Shown here piece by piece: positions 29,035 to 39,230 of a stretch of DNA of 64,000 bases. The stretch comes from Oceanisphaera psychrotolerans. GTDB lineage: Bacteria > Pseudomonadota > Gammaproteobacteria > Enterobacterales > Aeromonadaceae. The number at the start of each line of letters is the position of its first letter. Position 1 is the stretch's first letter. The notes beneath the pieces are model-generated. The model was given only the letters and a program-made list of their open reading frames with translations. It searched no databases and had not been told where the DNA came from. The position numbers and the translations under genes are program-made. The stretch spans positions 62,001 to 126,000 of the forward strand of contig NZ_MDKE01000055.1 of NCBI RefSeq assembly GCF_001870485.1, in the 5' to 3' direction.

Positions 29035-31167
29035 ATGGCACTTCCGACCAATCACAACGCCGTTCAGCCGCTTTCAAGCAGTAGCTCGGCAGCTGCTGTT
29101 TCCGGTTCGATTGCAGCGGACCAACAGTCGGTCATGCACACCAAAATTGGCGTCATCTCCTACATCACCCCGACCCGCAAGCTGACGGATCCGGGGATGA
29201 CCGCCGCATTGATGGACTGCGCCAGAGGCTGTACCGAACGCGGTGAGTGGCAGCAGATCATCGATTTGACCCATATCGAACGCATCCACAGCGCCGGCCT
29301 GGAGTGTCTGCTGGACATCGGCGAACAACTGGCGTCTCTCGGCGGCTGGCTCAAAACCACCCATGCTCAGCCCACAGTAAGGGAAGTGCTCAATTTCACC
29401 GGCATCGGCAACCAGATTGACCTCGAAGAGCTGTCTCAGGAGATACTGTCCCCCGCCACCGGCAAACCGGAAAGGCCGGTTCGCCTGGGCGATATTTTGC
29501 TGTCCCGTGGTGCCATCAGCGAGCAGCAGCTCCAGGAGGTGATCGGCCTGCAGGACAAGCTCAACAAGCGCATGGGTGACATTCTGCTGGAAAAAGGCTG
29601 GCTCGAGGAATCCCAACTGCTGGAAGCACTGGGCAAACAGCTGAAGTTACCCTTCATTAAGCTGCGACCGGGTCTTTACGACCCAGATATCGCGCTGCAG
29701 ATCCCGGCTCAAACCTGCAAGCGACTGGGCATAGTCCCGCTGTTCCGGCTGCGCCACGAGCTGCTGGTCGCCACCGCCGACCCCCAGCAAATGCCGGCGT
29801 TTACCGAACTGGAGGAGCTGCTCAGGGTGCATGTCAGGCCCGTGCTGGCCTGCCGTGAAAACATTCAGGGAACCCTGAACAGCGTCTATGCCGACGGCGA
29901 CGACCCGCTTACCGATGAGTCGCTGGACCTGATGGAACCGCAAGATCAGGATCTGGAGCTGGTAGAGAACACCTACATCGACGACTATGCCCGGATAGAC
30001 GAACTGGCCGAAGGCAGCCCGGTCATCCGACTGGTCAACTCCATCCTGCAGCGTTCTGTCAACGACAACGTCAGCGATATTCATATCGAACCGGGACGCA
30101 ACACGGCCCGGGTGCGGTTTCGGATCGACGGCCTGCTCTATCAGGTCATGACTCTGCGCATGGAGTTGCTGCCGGCACTGGTATCACGGCTGAAGGTGAT
30201 GGCCAACCTGGATATTTCGGAGCGGCGCCTGCCCCAGGACGGCCGCATCCAGGTTCAGACCCGCAATCGCCTGGTCGATCTGCGCTTCAGCTCGCTGCCG
30301 GGCCTGTACGGTGAGAAAGTGGTGCTGCGACTGCTGGACAAGCAGCACTCTCTGCTGGATATCAACAAGCTCGGCATGAGCGAGCACAGCCTGGCGCAAT
30401 ACCGGAAACTGCTGCAGCGTCCCTATGGCCTGATCCTGGTCACGGGGCCAACCGGTAGCGGCAAGACCACCAGCCTCTACGCGGCCATCAATCACCTCAA
30501 CAGTGTCGAAAAGAATATCGTCACCATCGAGGATCCGGTCGAATATCAACTCGATATCGTCAACCAGAACGAGGTGAAAGAGAAGATCGGCCTGTCCTTT
30601 GCCAAGATACTGCGCCATGTGCTGCGTCAGGATCCGGATATTGTACTGGTCGGTGAAATCCGCGACCGGGAAACCGCCTCCATCGCGGTGCAGGCCGCGC
30701 TGACCGGCCACCTGGTACTCTCGACGCTGCATACCAACAGCAGTGCCGGCGCCGTCGTGCGCATGATCGATATGGGCATAGAACCCTACCTGCTGTCCTC
30801 GGCGCTGGCCGGGGTGGTGGCCCAGCGGTTGATCAGGACCATCTGCAGCCACTGCAAAACCCAATACCTGGCGCCGGTAGAGATCTGCCAGCAACACGGC
30901 TGGCCTACCGACGGCAGCGTGATGCTGTCTCGGGGTCGCGGCTGCAGCGAATGCTACGACTCGGGATTCAAATCCCGCCTCGCCATCCATGAATTGATAC
31001 CGACGACCCCCGCGCTGCAGCAACTTATCCTGCAGAACCCCAGCCTGGATGCACTGGAGGCCTATCGTATCGAACAGCAGATCCCTTCCTTGTTCGAGGA
31101 CGGGCTGGATCGCGTACTTCGCGGCCTGACCACGGCCGAAGAGATCACCCGGGTGATCAATGTCTGA
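29035..31167 (+). CDS. STAS-MshEN-GspE/PilB-type assembly ATPase (MshE-like)
   Basis: 710 residues. Residues ~37-135 form a STAS-like domain with the helix-start motif IHSAGLECLL, where Ser86 corresponds to the phosphorylatable Ser of anti-sigma antagonists. Residues ~149-250 carry two MshEN repeats (RLGDILLSRGAIS and RMGDILLEKGWLE), known in MshE to bind c-di-GMP. The traffic ATPase follows: Walker A GPTGSGKTT (471-479), Walker B/Asp-box DPDIVLVGEIRD, His box, and a tetracysteine zinc site (CSHC, CSEC). It powers pilus extension. An in-frame Met at 29134 would still retain the STAS domain. Confidence 0.92.
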   Translation: MALPTNHNAVQPLSSSSSAAAVSGSIAADQQSVMHTKIGVISYITPTRKLTDPGMTAALMDCARGCTERGEWQQIIDLTHIERIHSAGLECLLDIGEQLASLGGWLKTTHAQPTVREVLNFTGIGNQIDLEELSQEILSPATGKPERPVRLGDILLSRGAISEQQLQEVIGLQDKLNKRMGDILLEKGWLEESQLLEALGKQLKLPFIKLRPGLYDPDIALQIPAQTCKRLGIVPLFRLRHELLVATADPQQMPAFTELEELLRVHVRPVLACRENIQGTLNSVYADGDDPLTDESLDLMEPQDQDLELVENTYIDDYARIDELAEGSPVIRLVNSILQRSVNDNVSDIHIEPGRNTARVRFRIDGLLYQVMTLRMELLPALVSRLKVMANLDISERRLPQDGRIQVQTRNRLVDLRFSSLPGLYGEKVVLRLLDKQHSLLDINKLGMSEHSLAQYRKLLQRPYGLILVTGPTGSGKTTSLYAAINHLNSVEKNIVTIEDPVEYQLDIVNQNEVKEKIGLSFAKILRHVLRQDPDIVLVGEIRDRETASIAVQAALTGHLVLSTLHTNSSAGAVVRMIDMGIEPYLLSSALAGVVAQRLIRTICSHCKTQYLAPVEICQQHGWPTDGSVMLSRGRGCSECYDSGFKSRLAIHELIPTTPALQQLILQNPSLDALEAYRIEQQIPSLFEDGLDRVLRGLTTAEEITRVINV

Positions 31168-31179
31168 GGAAGCAGCCCA

Positions 31180-32289
31180 ATGCCACTGACCATGAAAAAG
31201 GACAAGCCCGCGCAAACGGCGCGTCCCATGCCCTTCGCCGGTCTGTTCCAGCAACGGCTGAAGGCGAGTGATCGACTGTTCTTCAGCGAGCAGCTCTCAT
31301 TGCTGCTGGAAACCGGCACCAGCATACTGCCGGCGTTGAAGACCATAAGGCTGCAGACCCGGCATCCGGCGATGCACGCCCTGCTGACCGATCTCGAACA
31401 GCGAATTGCCGATGGTCAGCCTTTGTCCCAGGCCCTGTCGCATCATCCCCGGCTGTTCAACTCGACCTATGTCAACCTGGTGGCGGCCGCCGAAGGCGGC
31501 GGCTTCCTGAACAAGGTGCTGCAGCACCTGGCCGAACTGGACGAACGCCGTGAGCAACTTCGTCAACAACTGAAAAGCGCCGCCTCCTATCCTATGTTTC
31601 TGGCGCTGTTTTCGGTGGCGGTCATGCTGTTCGTGCTGGTGGTGGTGTTCCCCAAATTCGAGGACATGTTCACGGCCATCCGCGACCAGCTGCCCTGGAC
31701 CACCAGGGTGCTGATGAACGCCAGCGACGTCATGCGCCAGCACTGGCCCTGGCTCTGTCTCGCCGCCGCGCTGCTGGCGCTGGGCGGATACGCCTGGGCC
31801 GACAGCGACGCTGGCCGGCAGCGGCTGGATCGATGGCGCCTGACACTACCCGGCATCCGTGGATTTTATATCCGTCTCTATCTGACCGAATCGTTGCGGG
31901 TGCTGGGGCTGTCGCTCAGTCACGGCGTGCCCCTGGTCACCGCGCTGGACGCCACCCGCGATGTGGTCGGCAACCGGCAGTTTCAACAGTTTCTCGGCCA
32001 GCTGCAGCAGAATGTCACCGAAGGAAAAGGCTTGTCTTACGGCTTTGAAAAGGCCGGCTGGATCCCCTCCCTGGTGCGTCAGATGCTGCGTACCGGCGAA
32101 GAAACAGGCAACCTGCCCAAGGTCATGATGCGGCTGACCGAACATTATGAAAGGGAAGTGCGCAAACACCTGAACACCCTGACCAAGCTCGCCGAGCCGC
32201 TGATGTTGCTGGTGATGGGGCTGGTCGTCGGGGTGCTGGTCAGCTCGCTGATACTGCCGATTTTCAAGTTGTCCCGGGTCGCTCACTGA
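31180..32289 (+). CDS. GspF/PilC/MshG-family inner-membrane platform protein
   Basis: 369 residues with two T2SSF domains (residues ~30-155 and ~235-355) and three membrane helices, the last near the C-terminus (LMLLVMGLVVGVLVSSLILPIF). This is the platform on which the ATPase acts to extract pilin from the membrane. It starts 12 nt after the ATPase gene. The helix-rich motifs FSEQLSLLLETG and ETGNLPKV are typical of the family. Confidence 0.93.
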   Translation: MPLTMKKDKPAQTARPMPFAGLFQQRLKASDRLFFSEQLSLLLETGTSILPALKTIRLQTRHPAMHALLTDLEQRIADGQPLSQALSHHPRLFNSTYVNLVAAAEGGGFLNKVLQHLAELDERREQLRQQLKSAASYPMFLALFSVAVMLFVLVVVFPKFEDMFTAIRDQLPWTTRVLMNASDVMRQHWPWLCLAAALLALGGYAWADSDAGRQRLDRWRLTLPGIRGFYIRLYLTESLRVLGLSLSHGVPLVTALDATRDVVGNRQFQQFLGQLQQNVTEGKGLSYGFEKAGWIPSLVRQMLRTGEETGNLPKVMMRLTEHYEREVRKHLNTLTKLAEPLMLLVMGLVVGVLVSSLILPIFKLSRVAH

Positions 32290-32453
32290 GTGACCCGCCC
32301 AAACAGGTATGAAACAGATATGAAAACGGAGGTCCACCAACGCAATAATAACCCTGTCCTTTAATGAAGATTTTCAAGCCTTGGACTACAGTAAAAATCA
32401 AAGACTCATACGCACACCATCATGCGCTAATGTTAATTAAGAGAGGCACTGCC

Positions 32454-32999
32454 ATGAACATAAAAAAGAAATTAATACAAGGCTTTACCCTGATTGAGCT
32501 CTTGATTGTGGTGATCATACTGTCGATTCTGGCCGCCATCGTCATTCCGCAGTTCAGTGCCTCCACCGACGATGCCAAAACCGCGTCCGCCCAGAGCACC
32601 CTGGCCAACCTGCGCTCGGTCATCGCTCTCTATTACCAGCAGCACGGGGAATACCCCGGCAACGGCACTGCAGTATCAGCGGATACATGTACCGGAACCA
32701 AAGGCACAGGAGATGGCTTAATCGCCAACGCCGCTCAAACCTTTACCGATCAGGTGACGCTCTACAGCAATGACGCCGGTGGCGCCTGTTCCGTCAGCGA
32801 CACAGATAACCACCGCTTCGGCCCCTACTACAAAAAAGCAGCACTTCCCGGCGACCCCTTCATGAATGTGGCGACCCTCACCGTGATCGAAACCGGTGAT
32901 CTGAAAATGAATGCAAGCGGTACCACTACTGGCGGCTGGAAATACGACCGCAAGAACGGGAAGCTCATTATAAACCACGAAGACTATGACGACCTGTGA
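32454..32999 (+). CDS. Type IV major pilin/GspG-like prepilin
   Basis: 181 residues from ATG 32454, which has GAGAGG upstream; this beats the longer frame from 32364 because the leader is then the short basic MNIKKKLIQG before the class III cleavage site G|FTLIE. The N-terminal hydrophobic helix TLIELLIVVIILSILAAIVIP is canonical, with Glu at +5. A pair of cysteines (CTGTK and CSVSD) may form a disulfide, and the end WKYDRKNGKLIIN resembles the GspG C-terminal strand. The separate 164-nt leader suggests its own promoter, as expected for the most abundant subunit. Confidence 0.9.
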   Translation: MNIKKKLIQGFTLIELLIVVIILSILAAIVIPQFSASTDDAKTASAQSTLANLRSVIALYYQQHGEYPGNGTAVSADTCTGTKGTGDGLIANAAQTFTDQVTLYSNDAGGACSVSDTDNHRFGPYYKKAALPGDPFMNVATLTVIETGDLKMNASGTTTGGWKYDRKNGKLIINHEDYDDL

Positions 33000-33011
33000 T
33001 TGGTGGCAGCC

Positions 33012-33565
33012 ATGTCGGTGGTGCCGGTGCGGCTTCGGGGCAGGAGCCTGGCCGAGCTGCTGCTGGTGATCACCCTGCTCGGCGCCCTAGCGCTGGTGGT
33101 GGTGCCCCCGCTGACGGCCCTGGGGCCGGAGCGGGTCGAGCTGGCCGCGGTCGAGGTGGCCGGTGCCATCCGCTTTGCCCAGAGCGAAGCCCGGCGCAGC
33201 GGGGTCGAACACGGTGTGCTGCTGGACACCGCCGCCCAGCGGCTGCGGGTGTATCGCATCGACGATTCGGGCCCCTCGCCGGTGGTCACCTTCGAGGTGT
33301 ATCATCCGCTCGACAAGCAGCTCTATGACATCAGGTTCGCCACCGATGCCCGCTACCAGAAAGTCCGGCTAGACGAGGCGACCTTCGTCTATCAGGCGTC
33401 GCCGGCAGCCAGCAGGACATCGGCTTCCTGACCAGCGGCGAACCCCGCTATCTGGATGCCGGTACACCGCGGTTGCTGGTCAGCGGTACCGTCACCCTGA
33501 GCGACGGCAACCATCAACAGCAGCTGAATGTCGCCCCCATAACCGGTCGGATCACCCGGCCATAA
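33012..33565 (+). pseudogene. FimT/GspH-like pseudopilin, frameshifted near the C-terminus
   Basis: ATG 33012 is favoured; TTG at 33000 is an alternative. The prepilin-like N-terminus GRSLAELLLVITLLG has Gly at -1 and Glu at +5 but Arg instead of Phe at +1. The first frame stops at 33431. In another frame the conserved C-terminus QQDIGFLTSGEPRYLD...ITGRITRP runs to the stop at 33563-33565. One missing base near 33400 would restore about 184 residues. A short repeat tract follows the true end. Confidence 0.75.
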
Positions 33566-33588
33566 TCCCCAATAACAGCAGCAGCCAT

Positions 33589-33636
33589 AGCCATAACAAC
33601 AGCCATAACAACAGCCATAACCACAGCAATAACAAA
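33589..33636 (+). repeat. 12-bp tandem repeat (AGCCATAACAAC)
   Basis: Two exact 12-mers, one with one mismatch and a fourth more diverged, in the 108-nt gap between two pseudopilin genes. The low-GC tract runs on to the ribosome site AAGGAG before 33674. Confidence 0.85.
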
Positions 33637-33673
33637 AAAATAATAAGAATCACGACGAGCAAGGAGTGCGCGC

Positions 33674-34108
33674 ATGAACAACAGAACGGGAAGATCCCTC
33701 AGGTCGTCCTCCCAGCAGGGGTTTTCCTATATCGAGGCTCTGATCGCGACCTTTATTATCGGCCTGAGCCTGGTGCCGGCCATCGAGGCCCTGCAATCCG
33801 GCAGCCAGGGCGCCGCCATCAACACCCAACAGAACATCGACCGGCCCTTGCTGGCCAGCAAGATGGAGCAGCTGCTGGCCAGCGACTACAGCCAGCTTGC
33901 CGACGCCGCCGTTGACCCCACCACACCCAGCAGCCTGTCCGACACCGTGGTCAGCAGCGATGGCCGCAGCCTGCAACGTCAGGTGTATCTGGCCTTTTAT
34001 GACGGAGAAACCGGCGACCTCTTTGCCGGCGCCGAGACCGGTCTGTTGTGGCTCAGGGTCGAACTGGCAGGCACCGCCCAGGCCCTGGAAACACTGGTCA
34101 GTCAATGA
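33674..34108 (+). CDS. GspI/MshD-like minor pseudopilin
   Basis: 144 residues. A basic leader ends in QQG|FSYIEALIATFIIGLSLVP, a class III prepilin signal with Glu at +5. The globular part has AINTQQNIDRPLLASKMEQLL, resembling the GspI region that follows the pilin helix. The ribosome site AAGGAG lies 10 nt upstream of the ATG. The stop overlaps the next start (ATGA). Confidence 0.82.
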   Translation: MNNRTGRSLRSSSQQGFSYIEALIATFIIGLSLVPAIEALQSGSQGAAINTQQNIDRPLLASKMEQLLASDYSQLADAAVDPTTPSSLSDTVVSSDGRSLQRQVYLAFYDGETGDLFAGAETGLLWLRVELAGTAQALETLVSQ

Positions 34109-35148
34109 AGCCGCTCGTCGTTGCCTTTCGTCTGCGCCAGCAGGGTCTGACCCTGCCCGAGCTGCTCGGTGCCGTGGCGATACTCTCGCTACTGATGGCC
34201 GGGCTTGGCGGCCTGATCGGCTCCGCCCTCGAACTGCAGAGCGCAGGCCAGACAAAAAACACCTTGGCTCAGGAGGCCCGCTTTGCGCTGGCGCGCATGA
34301 CCGAGTCGGTGCAGAACAGTCATCGCCTGCTGCTGCCGCTGGCCGACAACCTCGCCACCAGCTGGTCCGAGCATATTCGCGTAGAGACGGTGCCGGCCTC
34401 GCCCCCCGAAGGCAGCAGCACCCTGGCCACGGCGGTGCTGGCGGTCACCCTGAGCCCGCGCCAGGACCTGGATGGCGACGGCTGGGCCGACGCCAACAAC
34501 GATAAAGACTTTCTCGACCGCAACAACAACGGCCAGCGCGATCCGGGCGAGGCCGAGCGTATCGACGAAGATCTCGATGCCGATAATACGCTCGACGGCG
34601 CACCCGGCATCATCGGCATCGACGACGATGGCGATGGCAGCGTCGACGAGTCCTCGGCCACCAATCCGGCCAGGGACAACGATGAACAGGGCGGCCACGG
34701 TGATGACCCCCAGGGGAACGGCGATCAGGATGGCGACGGCGCTATCGACGAGGATATGCCGGCCGATATGAACCAGGATCAGAAGCCGGGCCTGGCCGGC
34801 ATCGACGACGACTTCGATGGCCTTATCGATGAAGGAAGCATCAATCATGACGATGACGAAGACGGGCTGGCCGGGGAGGACAACTTCGAGCCGGTGGTGT
34901 ATTACCTCAGTGGCGACCAGCTGATCGAGCGCTGGCCGGCCTTCAGCGATCAGAACGGCGACAGCCTGGTGGATGGCCGCGACTATACCGAAAGCGTGAT
35001 TGCCAAGGGCGTGACCCTGCTGCGCATCGAACGGGTGCCGCTGGGCGGCGGTCGCGCCCAGCTGGTAGATATCACCCTGACACTGACCCAGGATGCCGAT
35101 AACAGCATCAGCCTGCAGCGCCGGGTGCGGCTGGGAGGTGGACTGTGA
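34105..35148 (+). CDS. GspJ/MshO-like pseudopilin with an inserted Asp-rich Ca-binding-type repeat domain
   Basis: 347 residues from the ATG overlapping the previous stop. Cleavage is expected at QQG14|LTLPELLGAV, with Glu19 at +5. After a usual pseudopilin start, residues ~120-310 contain at least six DxDxDG-type loops (LDGDGWAD, DDGDGSVDE, DQDGDGAIDE, DDDFDGLIDE, DDDEDGLAG, DQNGDSLVDG), as in EF-hand or thrombospondin-3 calcium repeats, before the normal C-terminal strand region. Family members are ~200-250 residues, so the repeat block is an insertion. It may help stabilise the pilus tip in calcium-rich seawater; this is inference. Confidence 0.85.
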   Translation: MKPLVVAFRLRQQGLTLPELLGAVAILSLLMAGLGGLIGSALELQSAGQTKNTLAQEARFALARMTESVQNSHRLLLPLADNLATSWSEHIRVETVPASPPEGSSTLATAVLAVTLSPRQDLDGDGWADANNDKDFLDRNNNGQRDPGEAERIDEDLDADNTLDGAPGIIGIDDDGDGSVDESSATNPARDNDEQGGHGDDPQGNGDQDGDGAIDEDMPADMNQDQKPGLAGIDDDFDGLIDEGSINHDDDEDGLAGEDNFEPVVYYLSGDQLIERWPAFSDQNGDSLVDGRDYTESVIAKGVTLLRIERVPLGGGRAQLVDITLTLTQDADNSISLQRRVRLGGGL

Positions 35149-38100
35149 ATCGCCAGAGCCGACGTCACCAGAGCGGCTACCTGCTGCTGCCGGTGGTGAT
35201 CACCCTGGCCTTGCTGGCCAGTATCTCCTATCTGCTCAGCCACGACAGCGCCCTGCATCTGGCCGGTAGCCGCGGCGAGGCAGACCGGCTCGAGGCTCGC
35301 TATGTGGCCGAAGCCGGCCTCAACCATGCCAATTGGCAGGCCCAGCAGGCCAACTGCACCGCCTATCCCAGCCTCGGCAATCAACCCTTCGGCAACCACA
35401 GCTACAGCACGGTGATCAGCCCCACCGGTGGCTCGCCTATCAGCATCACCGCCAGCGCCCTGCTGGCCAACGGCAGCCGCTACAGCATCAGCCGTGACGC
35501 GGTCGATACCTTTGAGTCGCCGATCACTCACACCCTGGTACTGGGCACGGATCCCGGCAGCGACGTGCTGCTCGACAAGTTCTACCAAAACCAGAATTTC
35601 GGCAACTTCGAACTGCAACTCAGCGCACTGTTGACCTGGACCCGCCGCAGCCTGCTGCAGTTCGATCTGTCGGCCCTGCCCGGCGGCGTTCGCCTGATCG
35701 GCGCCGAACTGCAGCTCTATCAGCTCAATACGCTCAGTCTCGGCGGCAGCCTGACGGCACACAGGATCACCCGCAGCTGGGTGGAGGGGACCGGCCAGCA
35801 CCGGCAGCCCGAACGGCGCCACCTGGAACAGCTATAACGGCAGCAATGGCTGGAGCAGCCCGGGTGGCGACCATCAGGCCACGCCCGTCGCCAGCGCGTC
35901 GGCCCGCCTGAGCCCCGGCTGGGTCAGCTGGAATATCGGCACCCAGGTATCGCGCTGGCTCGACGGCACCGAAGCCAATCAGGGCCTGCTGTTGAAAACC
36001 GGCCTGACCTCGGCCCCGCGCTTCGCCTCGAAAGAACACAGTGACGCCAGCCTGCGCCCTCGGCTGGTGCTGACCTACGCCTGCCCCTGCGACGCCGGGG
36101 CGGCCGGCATCAGCCTGGTGCTGCAGCCCGACGCCGCCGGTTCCGACACCTACCTTGATGACGGCAACCCCGGCACCAACTGGGGTGCAGCAACCGACAT
36201 GCGCATCAGCAACAAGAGCAATAGCCAGAAACGTGGCCTGCTGAAGTTCGACCTTTCCGGCATTCCGGCTGCCGCACTGGTCACCTCGGCGACCCTGGAA
36301 CTGAACCTGGAAGGCATAGGGTCGGGCGACACCGCCTCCATCGCGCTGCACAGGGTCACCCGAGACTGGCATCCGGCCCAGACCAACTGGAATGTAGCGC
36401 TGAATACGAGCAACTGGACCAGCCCCGGGGGCGATATCGACCCGACGGCGATCACCAGCGCCGTGATTGACCCGCTCACCCCGGGAGCCACTCAATGGGA
36501 CATCACCGCCCTGGTCGGCGACTGGGTTGCCGGCAATCAGAACAACTACGGCCTGATGCTGAAGGGCAGCCCCGGCGTCAACCATGCGGACTTCAGCACC
36601 AGCAACCACGCCACCGCCGCCCTGCGGCCGAAACTGACCATCCGGTATCACTGCCCCTGCGGCGCCCAGTGCACCGTGCCTGAAACACCTTCCTGCAGTG
36701 CCTTGTTCATTCCCGATAGCGTGGCCGGCGAATTCAGCACAGCGGGAAAAAGCTACCGATACAATACCGGCATTACCCCGGTGCCGGAGGGCATGCCGTT
36801 CAACGGTAAAACGGTGCCGTCCGGCGGCGGCTGGATAGCGGTGGGAGGCTCCGGCCGGTTAGTACTGCTCAGCCGCAGCGGACAAATGCTAGACGATACC
36901 TTCACCACCGGCCTGTCCGGCCTCGAAGGCGTGGCCTATGTACCGTCGGGTGAGCTGGCCGGCAAACTGGTGGTGGTCAAAGGCAGCCAGATCTACCTGA
37001 TTGACCCGACGATCCTGCCACCAGGCAGCAGCTATAAACATATGTCGGTCGACTTTGCGTCCGATCTGCGCGGCGCCAGCTACATCGACGGGGGCCATTT
37101 TGACGGTCATATCGCCCTGGTCGATAAAGCCGCCCACCGACTTTTCATCATCGCGCAGAATTTCACCCTGGTACAAAGTCGCGACCTCAGCGTCATGCCG
37201 GGGGCGCCTGCCAGCTACAGCGGTGGCGTTGAAGGCATCGCCCACCTGCCCGACACCGACCTGTTCCTGCTCACCGATGTCACCCTCGGTTACGCGCACC
37301 TTTACTCGGCACAGGGCTTCTGGCAGCGTGGCTACGAGGTCATCAACAAATTCGGTATTTCCAAACCCACCTCGGCGGCCATAGATCCGCAGACCTGCGC
37401 CCATGTGCTTGGCAGCCACCCCGACGATCGATACAAGCTGCTGACCAGCACCAACGCGGACGACGGCACCCGGCAAAGCATACTGGCCCCCGCCGGCGAC
37501 ACCTTCATTCTCTCAGTCAACCAGACCCACAATATGGGCAGTGACACCGGCCTCCAGGTCGAAGTGGAGAACAAGGGCCATCGGCGGGCGGCCCTGCTGC
37601 GCTTCGACCTCGGCACCCTGCCGGCCGATGCCAAGGTCCACAGCGCCAAGCTACGCCTGCACGCCCACAACCGCGTCGGCAACCAGAACTGGAACCTGCA
37701 GGTACACCGCATCAAGGAAAGCTGGACCGAAAACGGCGCCACCTGGCTCAGCCGCGACGGCAGCCAGAACTGGAGCGGGGGGCCTGGCGGCAGCTACGCC
37801 CCAACGGTGGTGGCCTCTCTGCCCGTTGCCGGTACCGGCTGGTATGAATTCGATGTAACAGCACTGGTGCAAGAGTGGCTGGACGGCGTTTCACCCAATA
37901 ACGGCGTGCAGATCATCGCCGATGCGCCGCAAAAAAATGGCCTTGAATTCAGTTCCCGGGAGGCCCCTATGCACCACAGCTGGTTATTGTCCATGGCAAG
38001 TGACACACTGCTCTGGCGCCCGTCCGGCGCTTGCCCCGGGCCTTGCCCGGCCTCTCCGGCCGCTGCTGGTGTCGTGCCCCTGTTGAGAGAGGAAGTGTGA
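35145..38100 (+). pseudogene. PilX/MshP-like minor pilin fused to DNRLRE modules and a propeller-like domain; frameshifted
   Basis: GTG start overlapping the preceding stop, with GGGAGG upstream. The N-terminus QSGYLLLPVVITLALLASIS plus AEAGLNHANW is PilX_N-like. Three DNRLRE-type beta modules follow, recognisable by LLQFDLSALP, LLKFDLSGIP and LLRFDLGTLP and by HRITRSW, HRVTRDW and HRIKESW. Between modules two and three lies a ~250-residue propeller-like region (GLEGVAYVPSG, GVEGIAHLPDTDLF). The first frame stops at 35837; removing one G of the GGGG run at 35786-35789 joins the frames into ~985 residues. It is a likely tip adhesin. No known MshQ or PilY1 domain was recognised. Confidence 0.8.
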
Positions 38101-38102
38101 CT

Positions 38103-39230
38103 ATGGCTATCCCCAAATCCATGGCATTTAACCTGCCGGTGGCAAGCTGGCTCAAGCGACCCGGCCCCCCTTCCATCGGACTTGAACTGTCGCTGAACCG
38201 TCTCAATCTGGCCCAGTTCAAGCCGCAGCCCCCTGGCTCGTCGCCGGTACTGCAGGCGGCCTGTTCACTCCCCTACCCGACCGACCGGGATACCCTGCTG
38301 GCCTCACCACAGAGCCTGAAAGCCCTGTTGGCCAGCGCATTCAAACAGCATCCCTTTCGCGGCCGGCGCGTCACCACACTGCTGCCCGCCGACAAAGTCA
38401 GGACCCTGTCGCTGAGCTATCAATTCAAGCCCGGCCAGGACGAAGCCGACATCATACTGACCACGCTGGCCCAGCGACTGAACGAAAAGATTGATGATCT
38501 GGTGGTCGATTACATACCGATCCGCACCACCGATGACAGGCCCGAACGACTGGTGCTGATTGCCATGGCCCGCCGCCGCGAGGTGATTGACTACCTGGAG
38601 CTGCTGCGCCGGGCCGGGCTTGACGTGGTCTCGGTTGAAATCGGTCAGACCGCCATCAGCCGTCTTATCCTCTGGCTCAATGGCCATGTTCCGGACCGTA
38701 ACAGCCTGGTGATCAATTTTGGCAACGACAACAGCTACCTGACCATGATTGCGGGCCGACGCCTGGTGATTGACCATAGCATCGATTTCGGCGAGGCCAC
38801 CCTGCTCGAACGATTGGCCTCGGAGCTGGATATCACCAGCCTGCAAGCCCGGGCCCTGATGCGTTCGGCCGATACCCATGGTCAGTCGGAACACTGGACC
38901 TCGGCCGAACCCTGCAACGACAAGGCACGCTCAATGGCTCTGGACATACTGCTGCCCGACCTGATGCAGCTCAAGGACGAGATCCATCGAACCCTGATCT
39001 ACGCCGCCTCCGAGCTGCATGGCCAGCCGGTGCACAACCTTTATCTGTTCGGCAGCCTGGCTCGCTGGAACGGCCTGCGCGAGCACCTGCAGAGTTTGAT
39101 CGAGATTCCGGCCCACTATCCAGACCCGCTGGGCGCCTTTCAGGGGCAGCGGTGGATCACACCGGATGGGCAGCAGGACTTCTGTATTGCCACCGGCCTG
39201 GCACTGAAGGAGCTGACGCCTCATGCATGA
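38103..39230 (+). CDS. PilM/MshI-like cytoplasmic assembly protein
   Basis: 375 residues from ATG 38103, 2 nt after the preceding stop; the longer frame from 38031 overlaps that gene and lacks support. The actin-like fold shows SIGLELSLNRLNLAQF, VINFGNDNSYL and a C-terminal NLYLFGSLARWNGL motif, the last resembling the nucleotide-site strand of PilM. PilM binds the PilN tail and links the ATPase platform to the alignment complex. It overlaps the PilN-like gene by 8 nt. Confidence 0.85.
   Translation: MAIPKSMAFNLPVASWLKRPGPPSIGLELSLNRLNLAQFKPQPPGSSPVLQAACSLPYPTDRDTLLASPQSLKALLASAFKQHPFRGRRVTTLLPADKVRTLSLSYQFKPGQDEADIILTTLAQRLNEKIDDLVVDYIPIRTTDDRPERLVLIAMARRREVIDYLELLRRAGLDVVSVEIGQTAISRLILWLNGHVPDRNSLVINFGNDNSYLTMIAGRRLVIDHSIDFGEATLLERLASELDITSLQARALMRSADTHGQSEHWTSAEPCNDKARSMALDILLPDLMQLKDEIHRTLIYAASELHGQPVHNLYLFGSLARWNGLREHLQSLIEIPAHYPDPLGAFQGQRWITPDGQQDFCIATGLALKELTPHA

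Noticed and set aside
33571-33640. CRISPR-like array
   Set aside because: The 12-bp units are directly adjacent with no spacers; it is a simple tandem repeat.
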